From positions 1 through 64,000 of the forward strand of contig JASLLL010000005.1 in the NCBI GenBank assembly GCA_030747075.1: a stretch of 64,000 nucleotides of DNA. The letters are read 5' to 3'. This document shows positions 41,502-49,817 of the stretch, in pieces (positions within the stretch are counted from its first letter, which is position 1; every line of letters starts with the position of its first letter). The notes under the pieces were generated by a model. It did no database searches. It saw only the letters and a list, made by a program, of their open reading frames with translations, and was not told the origin of the DNA. This DNA comes from Gemmatimonadota bacterium. GTDB lineage: Bacteria > ARS69. The position numbers and the translations under genes were made by a program.

Positions 41502-43904
41502 TCAGTCCTGGCGAATCCGGGCGTCGAGATCTTCCGAAAGCCTCTTCGTGATCCGCTCGACCCGGGCGTCCACTTCGTCGTTGGTCAGACTTCGCTCCAG
41601 CGAGCAAAAGCGAAGGTTGTACGCAAGGCTCTTCAGATCCGCTCCGATCTGCTCCCCTTCGTAGACATCGAACAGGCTCACGCCCACGAGGAGTTCTCCC
41701 GCCGCCGAGCGAATCACCTCTTCCACCTGCGCATGCCGACAGGCTGCGCTCACCACCACGGCGAGATCGCGTTCCACTCCCGGGTACCTCGGAAGAGCAC
41801 GGAACTCCGCGATCTCCTGCCGGGCACAACCCACTCGATCGACATCCACCTCCGCGACGAAGACGGGAGCATCCGGCGGAATGTCAAACACGCGACGAGC
41901 TTCGGCTCCGGCCTCGCCGATGGCACCGACTCCTTGCCCGTCCACGCTCACCAGGGCGGACCGGTCCGCGTGAAAGAAACCTCCCGGCGCGGCACCGGAC
42001 TCCACAGCCACCGTCCCGAACGCTTCGAGGTATACTTCCAGAATCCCCTTCAGGTCAAAGAAATCACACCACTTGCCCGAGCGGGCTACTGTTCCGGCAA
42101 GGCCCTGCCCGCTCAGTAGAAGACCCGCATGAAGCGACTCCACGATCTCTCCGGCGGCTGTCAGTCGAAACACGCGCCCCACCTCAAACACGGCCAGATC
42201 TCTCAGCGAATGAGCCTGATTGGACGCTAGAACGCGCAGGAGCGAAGGGACCAGCGATCCGCGCAGATGCCCCCGATCGCTGGAGATGGGATTCCGAACC
42301 GGCACAGGCCGACCCAGCAGATCCCCCGGGTTCCCGATGGCGGACTCCTCCTGGTCGCCGTCCACCAGCGCGGGCGTCAGCACTTCCGTCAGTCCCAGCG
42401 CAAGAAGGCGGTTTCGGGACTTGCGCTGACGGTCGATTCGCGGAGCATCCACCGGGGGAATGTTCGTGGGAATCCCGGACCGATCCGCAAAGCGATCGTA
42501 GCCGTGAAGGCGTGCCACTTCTTCCACAAGATCCTCTTCGGCCTGCACATCCTGCCGGACGGTGGGAGGAGTGACCGTCCAGACCCCGTCCGACTCAGAC
42601 TGAACCTCCATCCCCAGCGCCTCCAGATGCGCTCGGACTTCTTCTTCGGGAATGTCTTCGCCGAGGATTCTTCGGAGAGTCACGCCGCGCAGCTTGATCC
42701 CCGGGGGCGTGGATGGCGCGGGGAAGCTGTCGAAGGAGTGCGCGAGCTTCGCGCCCGGGCAGCTTTCGATGAGAAGTTCCACACAGCGGTCCAGCGCATG
42801 CGGAATGCCGTGAGGATCCACACCCCGCTCGAAGCGAGATGATGCTTCCGAAACCAGACGGAGCCCCCGCGCGCAGGCACGCACGCGGCGCCCTTCGAAC
42901 GACGCGCCCTCCAGAAGGAGCGCCGTCGAATCCGAAGTCGCCATGGAACCCTCGCCGCCCATCACGCCGGCCAGTGCGATGGGTCCGCCCTCATCCGCAA
43001 TCACGAGCATGTCCGGATTCAGCGACCGGTCCTTCCCGTCGAGCGTGGTCATCTTCTCGTCCGGCTTCGCTCTTCGAACACCGATCTGTTTCCCGAGCAG
43101 TCTGGACGGATCAAACGCGTGCAGCGGATGCCCCGTCTCCAGAAGGACATAGTTGGTGACATCCACCAGATTCATGATCGGGCGAATCCCGGCCGCCCGG
43201 AGGCGCCGGGCCATCCAGTCGGGAGAGGGGCCGGCCTTCAGCCCTTCGACCACCCTCCCGGCATACCGGGGGCAATCGGCTGTATCCTCGATCTGTACGA
43301 GCCACCCGCCCGCGTCAGGCTGGTCGGGCGGCGACGAAAGCGGAACCGGGCGCGTGAGCCCGAGCACCGCCGCCACCTCCCGAGCCACTCCCTCGATCGA
43401 CAGCCAGTCCCCGCGGTTCGAGGTCGGCTCGGTCACCAGAACCGTCTCCCGCGACAGAGCCTCTTCCAGCGCGATCCCCACGGGCGTCTCTTCCGGCAGC
43501 AGGAGAATCCCCTCGGCTTCCGTGGACATGCCCAGTTCCGCCTCCGAGCAGAGCATGCCCTCGGAGAGTTCCCCCCGCAGCTTGCGCCGCGCAATCACGA
43601 AGCCGTCCCCGAAGTCCACTCCGACGCGCGCGACCGCACCCACCAGACCCTTCCTTGCATTGGGCGCCCCGCAGACGATCGACAACCGTTCCTCCCCGCC
43701 GACATCCACCGTGCAGACACGAAGCCGATCCGCATTCGGATGCGCATCACACTCGACAATCCGCCCGGTCACCATGCCGTCCGGAAAAGGAGAAGGCCGT
43801 TCCACTTCGCACTCCAGACCGGCGGCAGTCAACCGTTCGGCCAGGCTCTCGGGATCCAGCGAAGCCCCCACCTGCTCTTCCAACCAGCGGAGAGGCACTT
43901 TCAT
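41502..43904 (-). CDS. pheT: Phenylalanyl-tRNA synthetase beta subunit
   Basis: Large subunit of the (alpha-beta)2 enzyme that charges tRNA-Phe. The 800-residue protein has an N-terminal MKVPLRWLEEQV and EMAP-like tRNA-binding domain (about residues 40-150), the B3/B4 editing domain (about 210-380), the B5 domain (RRILGEDIPEEEVRAHLEALG), the core-like domain, and a C-terminal ferredoxin-fold anticodon-binding domain (YPGVERDLAVVV, SLERSLTNDEV). ATG 43904 overlaps the pheS stop. Confidence 0.97.
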   Translation of the reverse strand: MKVPLRWLEEQVGASLDPESLAERLTAAGLECEVERPSPFPDGMVTGRIVECDAHPNADRLRVCTVDVGGEERLSIVCGAPNARKGLVGAVARVGVDFGDGFVIARRKLRGELSEGMLCSEAELGMSTEAEGILLLPEETPVGIALEEALSRETVLVTEPTSNRGDWLSIEGVAREVAAVLGLTRPVPLSSPPDQPDAGGWLVQIEDTADCPRYAGRVVEGLKAGPSPDWMARRLRAAGIRPIMNLVDVTNYVLLETGHPLHAFDPSRLLGKQIGVRRAKPDEKMTTLDGKDRSLNPDMLVIADEGGPIALAGVMGGEGSMATSDSTALLLEGASFEGRRVRACARGLRLVSEASSRFERGVDPHGIPHALDRCVELLIESCPGAKLAHSFDSFPAPSTPPGIKLRGVTLRRILGEDIPEEEVRAHLEALGMEVQSESDGVWTVTPPTVRQDVQAEEDLVEEVARLHGYDRFADRSGIPTNIPPVDAPRIDRQRKSRNRLLALGLTEVLTPALVDGDQEESAIGNPGDLLGRPVPVRNPISSDRGHLRGSLVPSLLRVLASNQAHSLRDLAVFEVGRVFRLTAAGEIVESLHAGLLLSGQGLAGTVARSGKWCDFFDLKGILEVYLEAFGTVAVESGAAPGGFFHADRSALVSVDGQGVGAIGEAGAEARRVFDIPPDAPVFVAEVDVDRVGCARQEIAEFRALPRYPGVERDLAVVVSAACRHAQVEEVIRSAAGELLVGVSLFDVYEGEQIGADLKSLAYNLRFCSLERSLTNDEVDARVERITKRLSEDLDARIRQD

Positions 43905-44926
43905 GAGGCACCTCCGAACTGATGGAGAAAGCGCAGGTCGTTGTCATAGAACAGGCGAATGTCGGGAATCCGGTGGCGAAGCATCGCGATGCGATCCACG
44001 CCCAGGCCGAATGCAAAGCCGGACACGACATCCGGGTCGTAACCCACGCCACGGAGGACGCGCGGATGCACCATGCCGCACCCGAGCACCTCTACCCAAC
44101 CGCTCGACTTGCATACGGGGCAACCCGCCCCCTCGCAAACGGTGCAGGCGATGTCCATCTCAAGGCTGGGCTCGGTGAAGGGGAAGTAGCTCCCGCGGAA
44201 GCGAAGTCCAATGCCCTCTTCGAAGAACGAATGTGCAAAGGCACGCAGCGTGCCCTTCAGATCACCCAGCGTCACATCCTCGTCCACATAGAGCCCTTCC
44301 ATCTGGAAGAAGAAGGGCGAGTGGCTGGCGTCGAAGGTGTCCCGGCGATAAACGCGCCCGGGACTCACAATGCGTACCGGAGGCGAGTGCTTCTCCATGA
44401 CCCGGATCTGCACCGGAGACATCTGCGTTCTGAGAAGAAGCCCACCGCCCAGAAAGATGGAGTCCTGATCGTCTCGGGTGGGATGCCCCTCCGGGATGTT
44501 CAACATCTCGAAGTTGTAGCGTTCGGTTTCGACTTCCGGCCCATCGGCGACGGAGAAGCCCATCGAGCGGAAGGCGCCCACGAGTTCGTCCAGCGTGGCC
44601 GCCAGCACATGAGGAACCCCCAGCGGGGGGCGCCTGCCGGGGAGCGTCGGGTCAAAAGACGACCCGTCCGACTGCCCGCCGGTATCCGCAAGCTCCGCGC
44701 CCCTCGCATCCAGTGCCTCCGCAAGGGCGGTGCGAAGCCGGTTCCACTCCTGCCCGGCGCTCGGGCGCTGGGCCACCGGGAGCGAGGGGATCGACCGAAG
44801 CCCGGCCGTCACCTCTCCCTTTCGCCCGAGGAAGCGGACCTTCACATCGTTCAGGGCTTCCTGATCGGTGCAGGCGCCCACTTCCCGCAGTGCCCGCTCA
44901 AGGACTTCCGCAGGGCTTTCCGCCAT
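43901..44926 (-). CDS. pheS: Phenylalanyl-tRNA synthetase alpha subunit
   Basis: Catalytic subunit of phenylalanyl-tRNA synthetase, 341 residues. An N-terminal coiled-coil region is followed by class II motifs: motif 1 around GFSVADGPEVETERYNFEMLN, motif 2 in VSPGRVYRRDTFDASHSPFF and motif 3 in FAFGLGVDRIAMLRH. ATG 44926 follows the rplT stop by 7 bases; the frame is open further upstream but overlaps rplT. Confidence 0.97.
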   Translation of the reverse strand: MAESPAEVLERALREVGACTDQEALNDVKVRFLGRKGEVTAGLRSIPSLPVAQRPSAGQEWNRLRTALAEALDARGAELADTGGQSDGSSFDPTLPGRRPPLGVPHVLAATLDELVGAFRSMGFSVADGPEVETERYNFEMLNIPEGHPTRDDQDSIFLGGGLLLRTQMSPVQIRVMEKHSPPVRIVSPGRVYRRDTFDASHSPFFFQMEGLYVDEDVTLGDLKGTLRAFAHSFFEEGIGLRFRGSYFPFTEPSLEMDIACTVCEGAGCPVCKSSGWVEVLGCGMVHPRVLRGVGYDPDVVSGFAFGLGVDRIAMLRHRIPDIRLFYDNDLRFLHQFGGAS

Positions 44927-44933
44927 CGGGGCC

Positions 44934-45308
44934 TCAGGATCCCGTGGGAGGGGATTCGGGGTGCTCACTGGCGACGGCTGCGAGATCCGCAAAGGCCTGC
45001 GGATCGTTGACGGCCAGTTCCGCCAGAGCACTGCGATCGAGTTCCACTCCGGCCGTCTTCAGCCCGCAGATGAAACGCGAGTAGCTCAGCCCGTGAAGGC
45101 GCGCCGCAGCATTGATGCGAATGATCCAGAGGCGACGGAACTCCCGCTTGCGATTGCGGCGATCCCGATACGCATACTGGAGGCTCTTGTCTACCGCGTG
45201 CTTCGCGACGGTATAGAGCTTGCGGCGTCCTCCCACGAAGCCCTTGGCAGACTTCAGGACGCGCTTGCGACGGCGATGTGAATCGTACGAGCGGCGAGCT
45301 CTGCTCAT
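44934..45308 (-). CDS. rplT: 50S ribosomal protein L20
   Basis: Early-assembly large-subunit protein of 124 residues. It starts [20 protein letters not shown] and contains [20 protein letters not shown] and [21 protein letters not shown], diagnostic of L20. Mild variation in the first residues (most L20 begin MPRVKRG) and a C-terminal extension of a few residues are seen. Its Shine-Dalgarno AAAGGGAG lies just after a small hairpin. In other bacteria L20 represses its own operon. Confidence 0.96.
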   Translation of the reverse strand: MSRARRSYDSHRRRKRVLKSAKGFVGGRRKLYTVAKHAVDKSLQYAYRDRRNRKREFRRLWIIRINAAARLHGLSYSRFICGLKTAGVELDRSALAELAVNDPQAFADLAAVASEHPESPPTGS

Positions 45309-45333
45309 GAAGTACTCCCTTTCGGTTCGGGGG

Positions 45334-45347
45334 CCTCCTTTCGGAGG
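45334..45347 (-). promoter_or_regulatory. Small hairpin with GAAA tetraloop in front of rplT
   Basis: CCTCC-GAAA-GGAGG forms a 5-bp stem with a stable GNRA-type loop, about 25 bases before the rplT start. It could be part of an L20 or IF3 regulatory site in the infC-rplT gap; this is inference. Confidence 0.5.
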
Positions 45348-45380
45348 ACTTGATGACCCCTTGCCCGTTTGGCCTCCTCT

Positions 45381-45397
45381 CCCGGCACGACGCCGGG
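45381..45397 (-). promoter_or_regulatory. GC-rich hairpin just after infC
   Basis: CCCGGC-GTCGT-GCCGGG forms a 6-bp stem 5 bases after the infC stop. No uridine tract follows, so a terminator is unlikely. Together with the second hairpin it occupies the 94-base gap where rpmI would normally be. Confidence 0.5.
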
Positions 45398-45402
45398 ATT
45401 GA

Positions 45403-45990
45403 TCAGGAGGCTTCCTCCCTGGAAGCGTCTCCGGCGTTCTTGCCGGATTCCTGCTTCGCGGAGGCCTGTCCCTTCTTTGCCTGGCTCAGCGGAATCAGGT
45501 GGACCACCATCGTCCGCCCCTCCATCCGAGGCCCGGATTCCACAGTCGAAACATCCGAGAGCTCCTCCGCCATCCGGCGGAGCACCCGGGTGCCGAGATC
45601 CTGATGCGTGATCTCTCGTCCCCGGAAGAACAGCGTCAGCTTGACGCGATCCCGGGCTTCCAGAAACTTGCGCGCGTGTCGCATCTTGAACTGGAGGTCG
45701 TGCTCCTCGATCTTCGGACGAACCTTGACCTCTTTCTGCTGCATTCGATGCTGCGCGGAACGCGCTTTCCGTTCCTTCTTGTTCTGGTCGTACTTGAACT
45801 TCCCGTAATCCATGAGCCTGCACACGGGCGGTCTGCTGCCCGGCGCAATCTCCACCAGGTCGATGCCCCGGTCATCCGCAAGGCCTCTTGCCTCCTCGAT
45901 GCTCATGACGCCGAGCATCTCACCCTCTTCATCGATCACACGAACCGGTGAGATCCGAATGCGATCGTTGATTCTCAGATCCTTGTCGAT
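45403..45990 (-). CDS. infC: Translation initiation factor IF-3 with ATC start codon
   Basis: Prevents premature subunit joining and checks start codons. Family-like sequence extends upstream of the first in-frame [27 protein letters not shown] matches typical IF3 N-termini. An in-frame TAA lies directly before ATC 45990-45988, and GGAGG sits 8 bases upstream, so ATC is the probable start, giving 195 residues. Use of AUU/AUC starts for infC is known and allows IF3 to repress its own synthesis. The two domains are seen around [20 protein letters not shown] and [20 protein letters not shown]. An acidic/Lys-rich tail of about 20 residues extends past the usual end. Confidence 0.92.
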   Translation of the reverse strand: MDKDLRINDRIRISPVRVIDEEGEMLGVMSIEEARGLADDRGIDLVEIAPGSRPPVCRLMDYGKFKYDQNKKERKARSAQHRMQQKEVKVRPKIEEHDLQFKMRHARKFLEARDRVKLTLFFRGREITHQDLGTRVLRRMAEELSDVSTVESGPRMEGRTMVVHLIPLSQAKKGQASAKQESGKNAGDASREEAS

Positions 45991-46003
45991 TTAGCCATCC
46001 TCC
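45988..46003 (-). promoter_or_regulatory. infC ribosome-binding site and ATC initiation codon
   Basis: GGAGG (46003-45999) is followed after 8 bases by ATC (45990-45988). The spacer itself contains ATGGCTAA; that ATG (45998) opens a different frame of only seven codons before TGA (45977-45975), overlapping the infC start. The full-length IF3 frame has a TAA at 45993-45991 and no ATG until 45939. Confidence 0.8.
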
Positions 46004-46048
46004 TTGCGCGGCCTTCACCAGAACCGCGCCACGAGTTCACTCCCTATG

Positions 46049-46068
46049 CCTCCCGGGCCTCCGGGAGG
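46049..46068 (-). promoter_or_regulatory. Perfect 8-bp hairpin in the infC leader
   Basis: A palindrome with 8-base arms (CCTCCCGG/CCGGGAGG) and a 4-base loop lies between tRNA-Val and infC. No uridine run follows. It may separate tRNA processing from the infC message or act in its regulation; function is not known. Confidence 0.5.
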
Positions 46069-46104
46069 TACTTCGCACAGTCCCGAACCGCCACGGTCCG
46101 AGAA

Positions 46105-46181
46105 TGGTGGGCGATAGTGGACTTGAACCACCGACCTCCTGCATGTCAAGCAGGCACTCTAGCCAGCTGAGCTAATCGCCC
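46105..46181 (-). tRNA. tRNA-Val (anticodon GAC)
   Basis: A 77-nucleotide cloverleaf. The acceptor stem GGGCGAT pairs with ATCGCCC, the D arm is GCTC/GAGT, the anticodon arm CCTGC/GCAGG encloses loop TTGACAT with anticodon GAC, and the T arm has TTCAAGT. Discriminator A and an encoded CCA follow. It lies between rpsA and infC. Confidence 0.96.
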
Positions 46182-46199
46182 CCCACGAAACGCCCGGGA

Positions 46200-46228
46200 A
46201 ATCTCCGTCAGGCCACTTCCCGAGTCAA
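46200..46228 (-). promoter_or_regulatory. Sigma-70-type promoter before tRNA-Val
   Basis: TTGACT (46228-46223) and GAGATT (46205-46200) are 17 bases apart, right after the rpsA stop codon. The -10 box is weaker than that of the tRNA-Arg promoter. It could drive tRNA-Val together with infC, rplT and pheST. Confidence 0.6.
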
Positions 46229-46235
46229 GCGAGGA

Positions 46236-48323
46236 TTACTCGCCTTCTCCCTTCGCTTCCGCTTCGGCCTCGGCCTCCGGCGTCGCGTCGTCAGCCCCGG
46301 CCTCCGCGGCCTCCTCCGCACCTTCGGCCGCATCCGCATCCGGGGTTGCTTCGGCACCTTCGGGCGCATCCGCATCCGGGGTTGCGTCGGCACCTTCGGC
46401 CGCTTCGGACTCCAGGCTCGCAGCAGCGTCTGCTGCCTCCGCCTCACGCTTCGCAGCCGCCTCTTCGCGAGCTGCGCGGCGCTCTCCGGCACGACGCTGG
46501 ACCTCGGCGCGGAAGTTCATCTCCTCTTCCTCCCCGAGACCTTCCAGGTAGTCCTTCAGAGAGAGCACAATCCGCCGCTGCTGCTGATCAAGACTGATGA
46601 CCTTCAGCGGCACATCGTCTCCCTCCTCGAAGAGATCCGCCGGAGTCACGATGTCTTCCCAGCCAAGGTGCGAGATGGGAACAAAGCCCTCGAGGTCGTG
46701 CTCCAGATCCACGACCACTCCGCGATCCAGGAGACGGCTCACCTTACCCACCGTCTCAATGTCCGGCTGGAATTGCTCTGAAAGCTCCAGCCAGGGATCG
46801 TCGTGAACCTGCTTGATCCCCAGAGAAATCCGACGGGCTTCCTTGTCGATATTGAGGACGATGACCTCGACCTCGTCGCCCTTTTTCACCACCTCGTTGG
46901 GGTGGCGGATTCTCTTCGTCCAGGACATGTCGCTGATGTGAACGAGTCCGTCGATCCCCTCCTCCAGCTCTACAAAGGCGCCGAAGTTGGTGAGGTTCCG
47001 TACCGTTCCATCCAGCTTGGAGCCGACCGGGTACTTCTCGTCCAGCGTCAGCCACGGATTCGGTTCGATCTGCTTGAGTCCGAGAGAGATCTTCTCGTTC
47101 TCCTGATCCACCTTCAGCACCACGGCCTCGATCGTCTCGTTGACGGTCACGACCTTGCCGGGATGACGCACATGACGCGTCCAGCTCATCTCCGAAACGT
47201 GGACAAGCCCTTCCACGCCGCGCTCCAGTTCGATGAATGCGCCGTAATCGGTGATCGAAACCACGCGCCCGTTGATCCGTGAGTTGACGGGATAACGCTC
47301 CTCGACATTCTCCCACGGATACGGGGTCAGCTGCTTCAGACCCAGCGAAATCCGCTCTCTCTCGCGGTCGAACTCCAGCACCTTGATCTCGATGGTGTCG
47401 CCAATGGACACGATCTCGCTCGGATGCCCGACTCGTCCCCATGCCATGTCCGTAATGTGCAGGAGGCCGTCGATCCCGCCGAGATCCACGAAGGCGCCGA
47501 AGTCGGTGATGTTCTTGACCTGGCCCTCGCGAGTCTGTCCCTTCTCCAGTTCCTTGATGAGCGCGTCGCGCTTGACCGCACGCTGCTCTTCCAGAACCAC
47601 ACGCCTTGACACGACAATGTTCCTGCGACGCTTGTTCAGCTTGATGACCTTGAACTCCAGCGTCTCTCCGATGAGATCGTCGAGGTTGGGAACGCGACGC
47701 AACGCAACCTGCGAACCGGGGAGGAATGCATCCACTCCGAACAAGTCCACGACCACGCCACCCTTGATCCGGCGCACCAGCCGACCGTCCACGACGCTCT
47801 CTTCGTCGTAGGCGTCCTTGATGCGGTTCCAGACGCGAAGGAAGTCCGCCCGCTGCTTCGAGAGAACGACGAGCCCGTCGCGGTTCTCCATTCTCTCTAG
47901 AAACACCTCCACGGTGTCGCCGACGGCAATGCTGTCACGCTCCGTGAACTCGGAGAGGTTGATGGCCCCCTCCGACTTGAAGCCGATGTCCACGATCACC
48001 TGTTTCTCGAGGATCGTGAGGATCTTCCCCTGGACGATCTCCCCTTCGGAGAGGTCCGCCATGGATTCCTCGTACAGCCCCAAGAGTTCCGCAATCTCCG
48101 GAGACTCCAGATCCAGGTCTTCTTCATCGGCGAGGTTCACGAGCTTCGGCGGATCCGGCGGACGGATCGTCTCCGTCTGCACGGCTTCTTCGCTGCTCTC
48201 CTGGGCCGAGGATCCATCTTCCGGGATCTCCGGCGCGTCGCACACGGTTCCTTCGGCCGCTTCCACGGCCTCGTCGGTCTGAATGTCCGTTCCCTTGTCT
48301 TCTGTCATGACTTTCTGGTCCAT
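46236..48323 (-). CDS. rpsA: 30S ribosomal protein S1, six S1 domains
   Basis: Binds mRNA and docks it on the 30S subunit. The protein of about 695 residues has an acidic N-terminal extension of about 85 residues, then six S1 RNA-binding domains. Examples are GKILTILEKQVIVDIGFKSE for domain 1 and the GAFVDL, GAFIEL and GAFVEL cores of domains 3-5. A C-terminal tail of about 100 residues rich in Ala, Glu and Asp follows, including a 12-residue tandem repeat (EGADATPDADAP-like). ATG 48323 is preceded by AGGGA; a second ATG five codons on is an alternative. Confidence 0.95.
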   Translation of the reverse strand: MDQKVMTEDKGTDIQTDEAVEAAEGTVCDAPEIPEDGSSAQESSEEAVQTETIRPPDPPKLVNLADEEDLDLESPEIAELLGLYEESMADLSEGEIVQGKILTILEKQVIVDIGFKSEGAINLSEFTERDSIAVGDTVEVFLERMENRDGLVVLSKQRADFLRVWNRIKDAYDEESVVDGRLVRRIKGGVVVDLFGVDAFLPGSQVALRRVPNLDDLIGETLEFKVIKLNKRRRNIVVSRRVVLEEQRAVKRDALIKELEKGQTREGQVKNITDFGAFVDLGGIDGLLHITDMAWGRVGHPSEIVSIGDTIEIKVLEFDRERERISLGLKQLTPYPWENVEERYPVNSRINGRVVSITDYGAFIELERGVEGLVHVSEMSWTRHVRHPGKVVTVNETIEAVVLKVDQENEKISLGLKQIEPNPWLTLDEKYPVGSKLDGTVRNLTNFGAFVELEEGIDGLVHISDMSWTKRIRHPNEVVKKGDEVEVIVLNIDKEARRISLGIKQVHDDPWLELSEQFQPDIETVGKVSRLLDRGVVVDLEHDLEGFVPISHLGWEDIVTPADLFEEGDDVPLKVISLDQQQRRIVLSLKDYLEGLGEEEEMNFRAEVQRRAGERRAAREEAAAKREAEAADAAASLESEAAEGADATPDADAPEGAEATPDADAAEGAEEAAEAGADDATPEAEAEAEAKGEGE
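46330..46401 (-). repeat. Tandem 36-bp repeat in the rpsA C-terminal tail
   Basis: Two copies (46330-46365 and 46366-46401) differ at two positions and encode consecutive 12-residue units rich in Ala, Asp, Pro and Glu. They lie in the disordered acidic tail of S1, where copy number could vary without breaking the frame. Confidence 0.85.
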
Positions 48324-48378
48324 CCCTTCCCTGCGAATATACGGTTCCTTGCGGACGAAGCGCCGGGCGGGCCGAGGG

Positions 48379-49038
48379 CTAGCGCCGGGCCTTCGCTTCC
48401 GGGGAACCGTTCCCCCGATCGGAGATTCCACGCCCCGGTTCAAGCTCCGTGATGTGCTCCATCACGACGCTCGCGATCCGCCGGTAGTCCTCCCGCCGGT
48501 TCTCCGGGTTCGTGTCCCCCTTCGGGAGCGTGAACGGGCGTCCTATGGCCACCCGCACACGTCCCCGGCGGAGCAGGCTCCGCAAGGGGTGATCCGACCC
48601 TTCCACCCGAACCGGAAGCACCGGCACGGGATTCCTGGTGAGCACCATGCCCACCCCAATCTTCGGCCGCCTGGGCCTTCCCTGGCGACCGCGCGTGCCT
48701 TCCGGAAAGTACAGGAGCGCCCCCTGGCTCTCCAGCACGCGGTCAAACTCTCTGAGCGTCTTCACCGACAGGCTGTCGCGATCCACCGGGATCGAGTTCA
48801 GCGCGCGGATGGTCCGCCCGAGCAGCGGAACCCCGAAGAGCTCCCGCTTCGCCGCGAAGAACACCTCTCGCGGAAGCGCGCTCCCGATCAGAGGCGGGTC
48901 GACCGTCCCGATGTGGTTGCACGCGACAAGAAGCGCCCCCTCTCGGGGGACATGCTCCAACCCTGTCACGCGCACTCCCCAAAGGAGACGCGCCACCCCC
49001 CGGACCAGGCTGTGCGCAAACCGATAGAAAGGGGTCAA
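48379..49038 (-). CDS. plsC: 1-acyl-sn-glycerol-3-phosphate acyltransferase
   Basis: Adds the second acyl chain to lysophosphatidic acid in phospholipid synthesis. The 219-residue protein carries the NHxxxxD motif as NHIGTVD and the downstream FPEGTRGRQG motif, with one N-terminal hydrophobic stretch. TTG 49038 is the first usable start after an in-frame stop, and the resulting MTPFYRFAHSLVRGVARLL matches the family. No strong Shine-Dalgarno is seen. The cmk-plsC-rpsA order is common. Confidence 0.9.
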   Translation of the reverse strand: MTPFYRFAHSLVRGVARLLWGVRVTGLEHVPREGALLVACNHIGTVDPPLIGSALPREVFFAAKRELFGVPLLGRTIRALNSIPVDRDSLSVKTLREFDRVLESQGALLYFPEGTRGRQGRPRRPKIGVGMVLTRNPVPVLPVRVEGSDHPLRSLLRRGRVRVAIGRPFTLPKGDTNPENRREDYRRIASVVMEHITELEPGRGISDRGNGSPEAKARR

Positions 49039-49121
49039 AAGGCCCGATTCCCTTCATTCCCGGCACGGACAAACGGGCATCCTAGAGCACTCGGGGGGGG
49101 CATGGGAAGAAAAAAGGAGAC

Positions 49122-49817
49122 TCAACCGTTGGAAGTCCCGGATTCCGCCTCTCGCCGTTGCCGCACAATCTCCACGACCGCCAGAACCTGCTCCTCAATG
49201 GTCATCTTCGTGGTGTCGAGAGGGACTGCGTCCTCGGCCCGACACAAAGGGCTGTCCAGCCGGTCGGAATCCAGGGCATCCCGCTTGCGGATTTGGTCCA
49301 TCAGCTCTTCCACCGGGACGACCACTCCTTCTGAAGCCAGCTCCCGGGATCGCCGCCTCGCACGCTCCTTGAGCGACGCCACCAGGAAGACCTTCACTTC
49401 GGCGTCGGGGAACACCACCGTGCCGATGTCCCGGCCTTCCACGACGACATCGCCACGCTGCCCGACACCCCGCTGCAAACGCACCATCTCCCGCCGGACC
49501 GCCGGAACCCGCGCCACAAGAGAGACGGTTCGGCTGATCTCAGGGTCGCGAATCTCGCCGGTCACATCCCGGTCGTCCACGACCACTCGCGTTCCCTCCG
49601 CGCCGTGCGCCAGGTCCAGATCCGTGGAGGCAGCCAGGCGACCGAGCGCCTCTTCGTCGGTGAGGTCGGTCCCTTCCTGAAGCGCCTTCCAGGTGATCGC
49701 GCGATACATCGCGCCGGTGTCCAGATACAGGTGTCCCAGCCGCTCCGCCACCAGTCGCGCGGTCGTGCTCTTCCCCGAGGCCGCCGGACCGTCGATCGCC
49801 ACCACTCTTCCGCTCAT
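49122..49817 (-). CDS. cmk: Cytidylate kinase
   Basis: Phosphorylates CMP and dCMP. The 231-residue protein has the P-loop AIDGPAASGKST, LYLDTGAMYRA, GRDIGTVVFPDA and the CMP-binding RDALDSDR segment. ATG 49817 overlaps the aroA stop (ATGA). The 83 bases after it, up to the plsC start, contain runs of eight C and six T on the coding strand but no clear terminator stem. Confidence 0.95.
   Translation of the reverse strand: MSGRVVAIDGPAASGKSTTARLVAERLGHLYLDTGAMYRAITWKALQEGTDLTDEEALGRLAASTDLDLAHGAEGTRVVVDDRDVTGEIRDPEISRTVSLVARVPAVRREMVRLQRGVGQRGDVVVEGRDIGTVVFPDAEVKVFLVASLKERARRRSRELASEGVVVPVEELMDQIRKRDALDSDRLDSPLCRAEDAVPLDTTKMTIEEQVLAVVEIVRQRREAESGTSNG

Noticed and set aside
45305-45823. 172-codon minus-strand frame spanning the infC end and the infC-rplT gap, considered as a lost rpmI
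   Set aside because: Its product is an out-of-frame reading of infC and has none of the basic L35 pattern.
49039-49121. Possible promoter between cmk and plsC (TTGAGT ... TAGGAT)
   Set aside because: The two boxes are about 35 bases apart, far from the 16-18 needed, and no alternative pairing fits.
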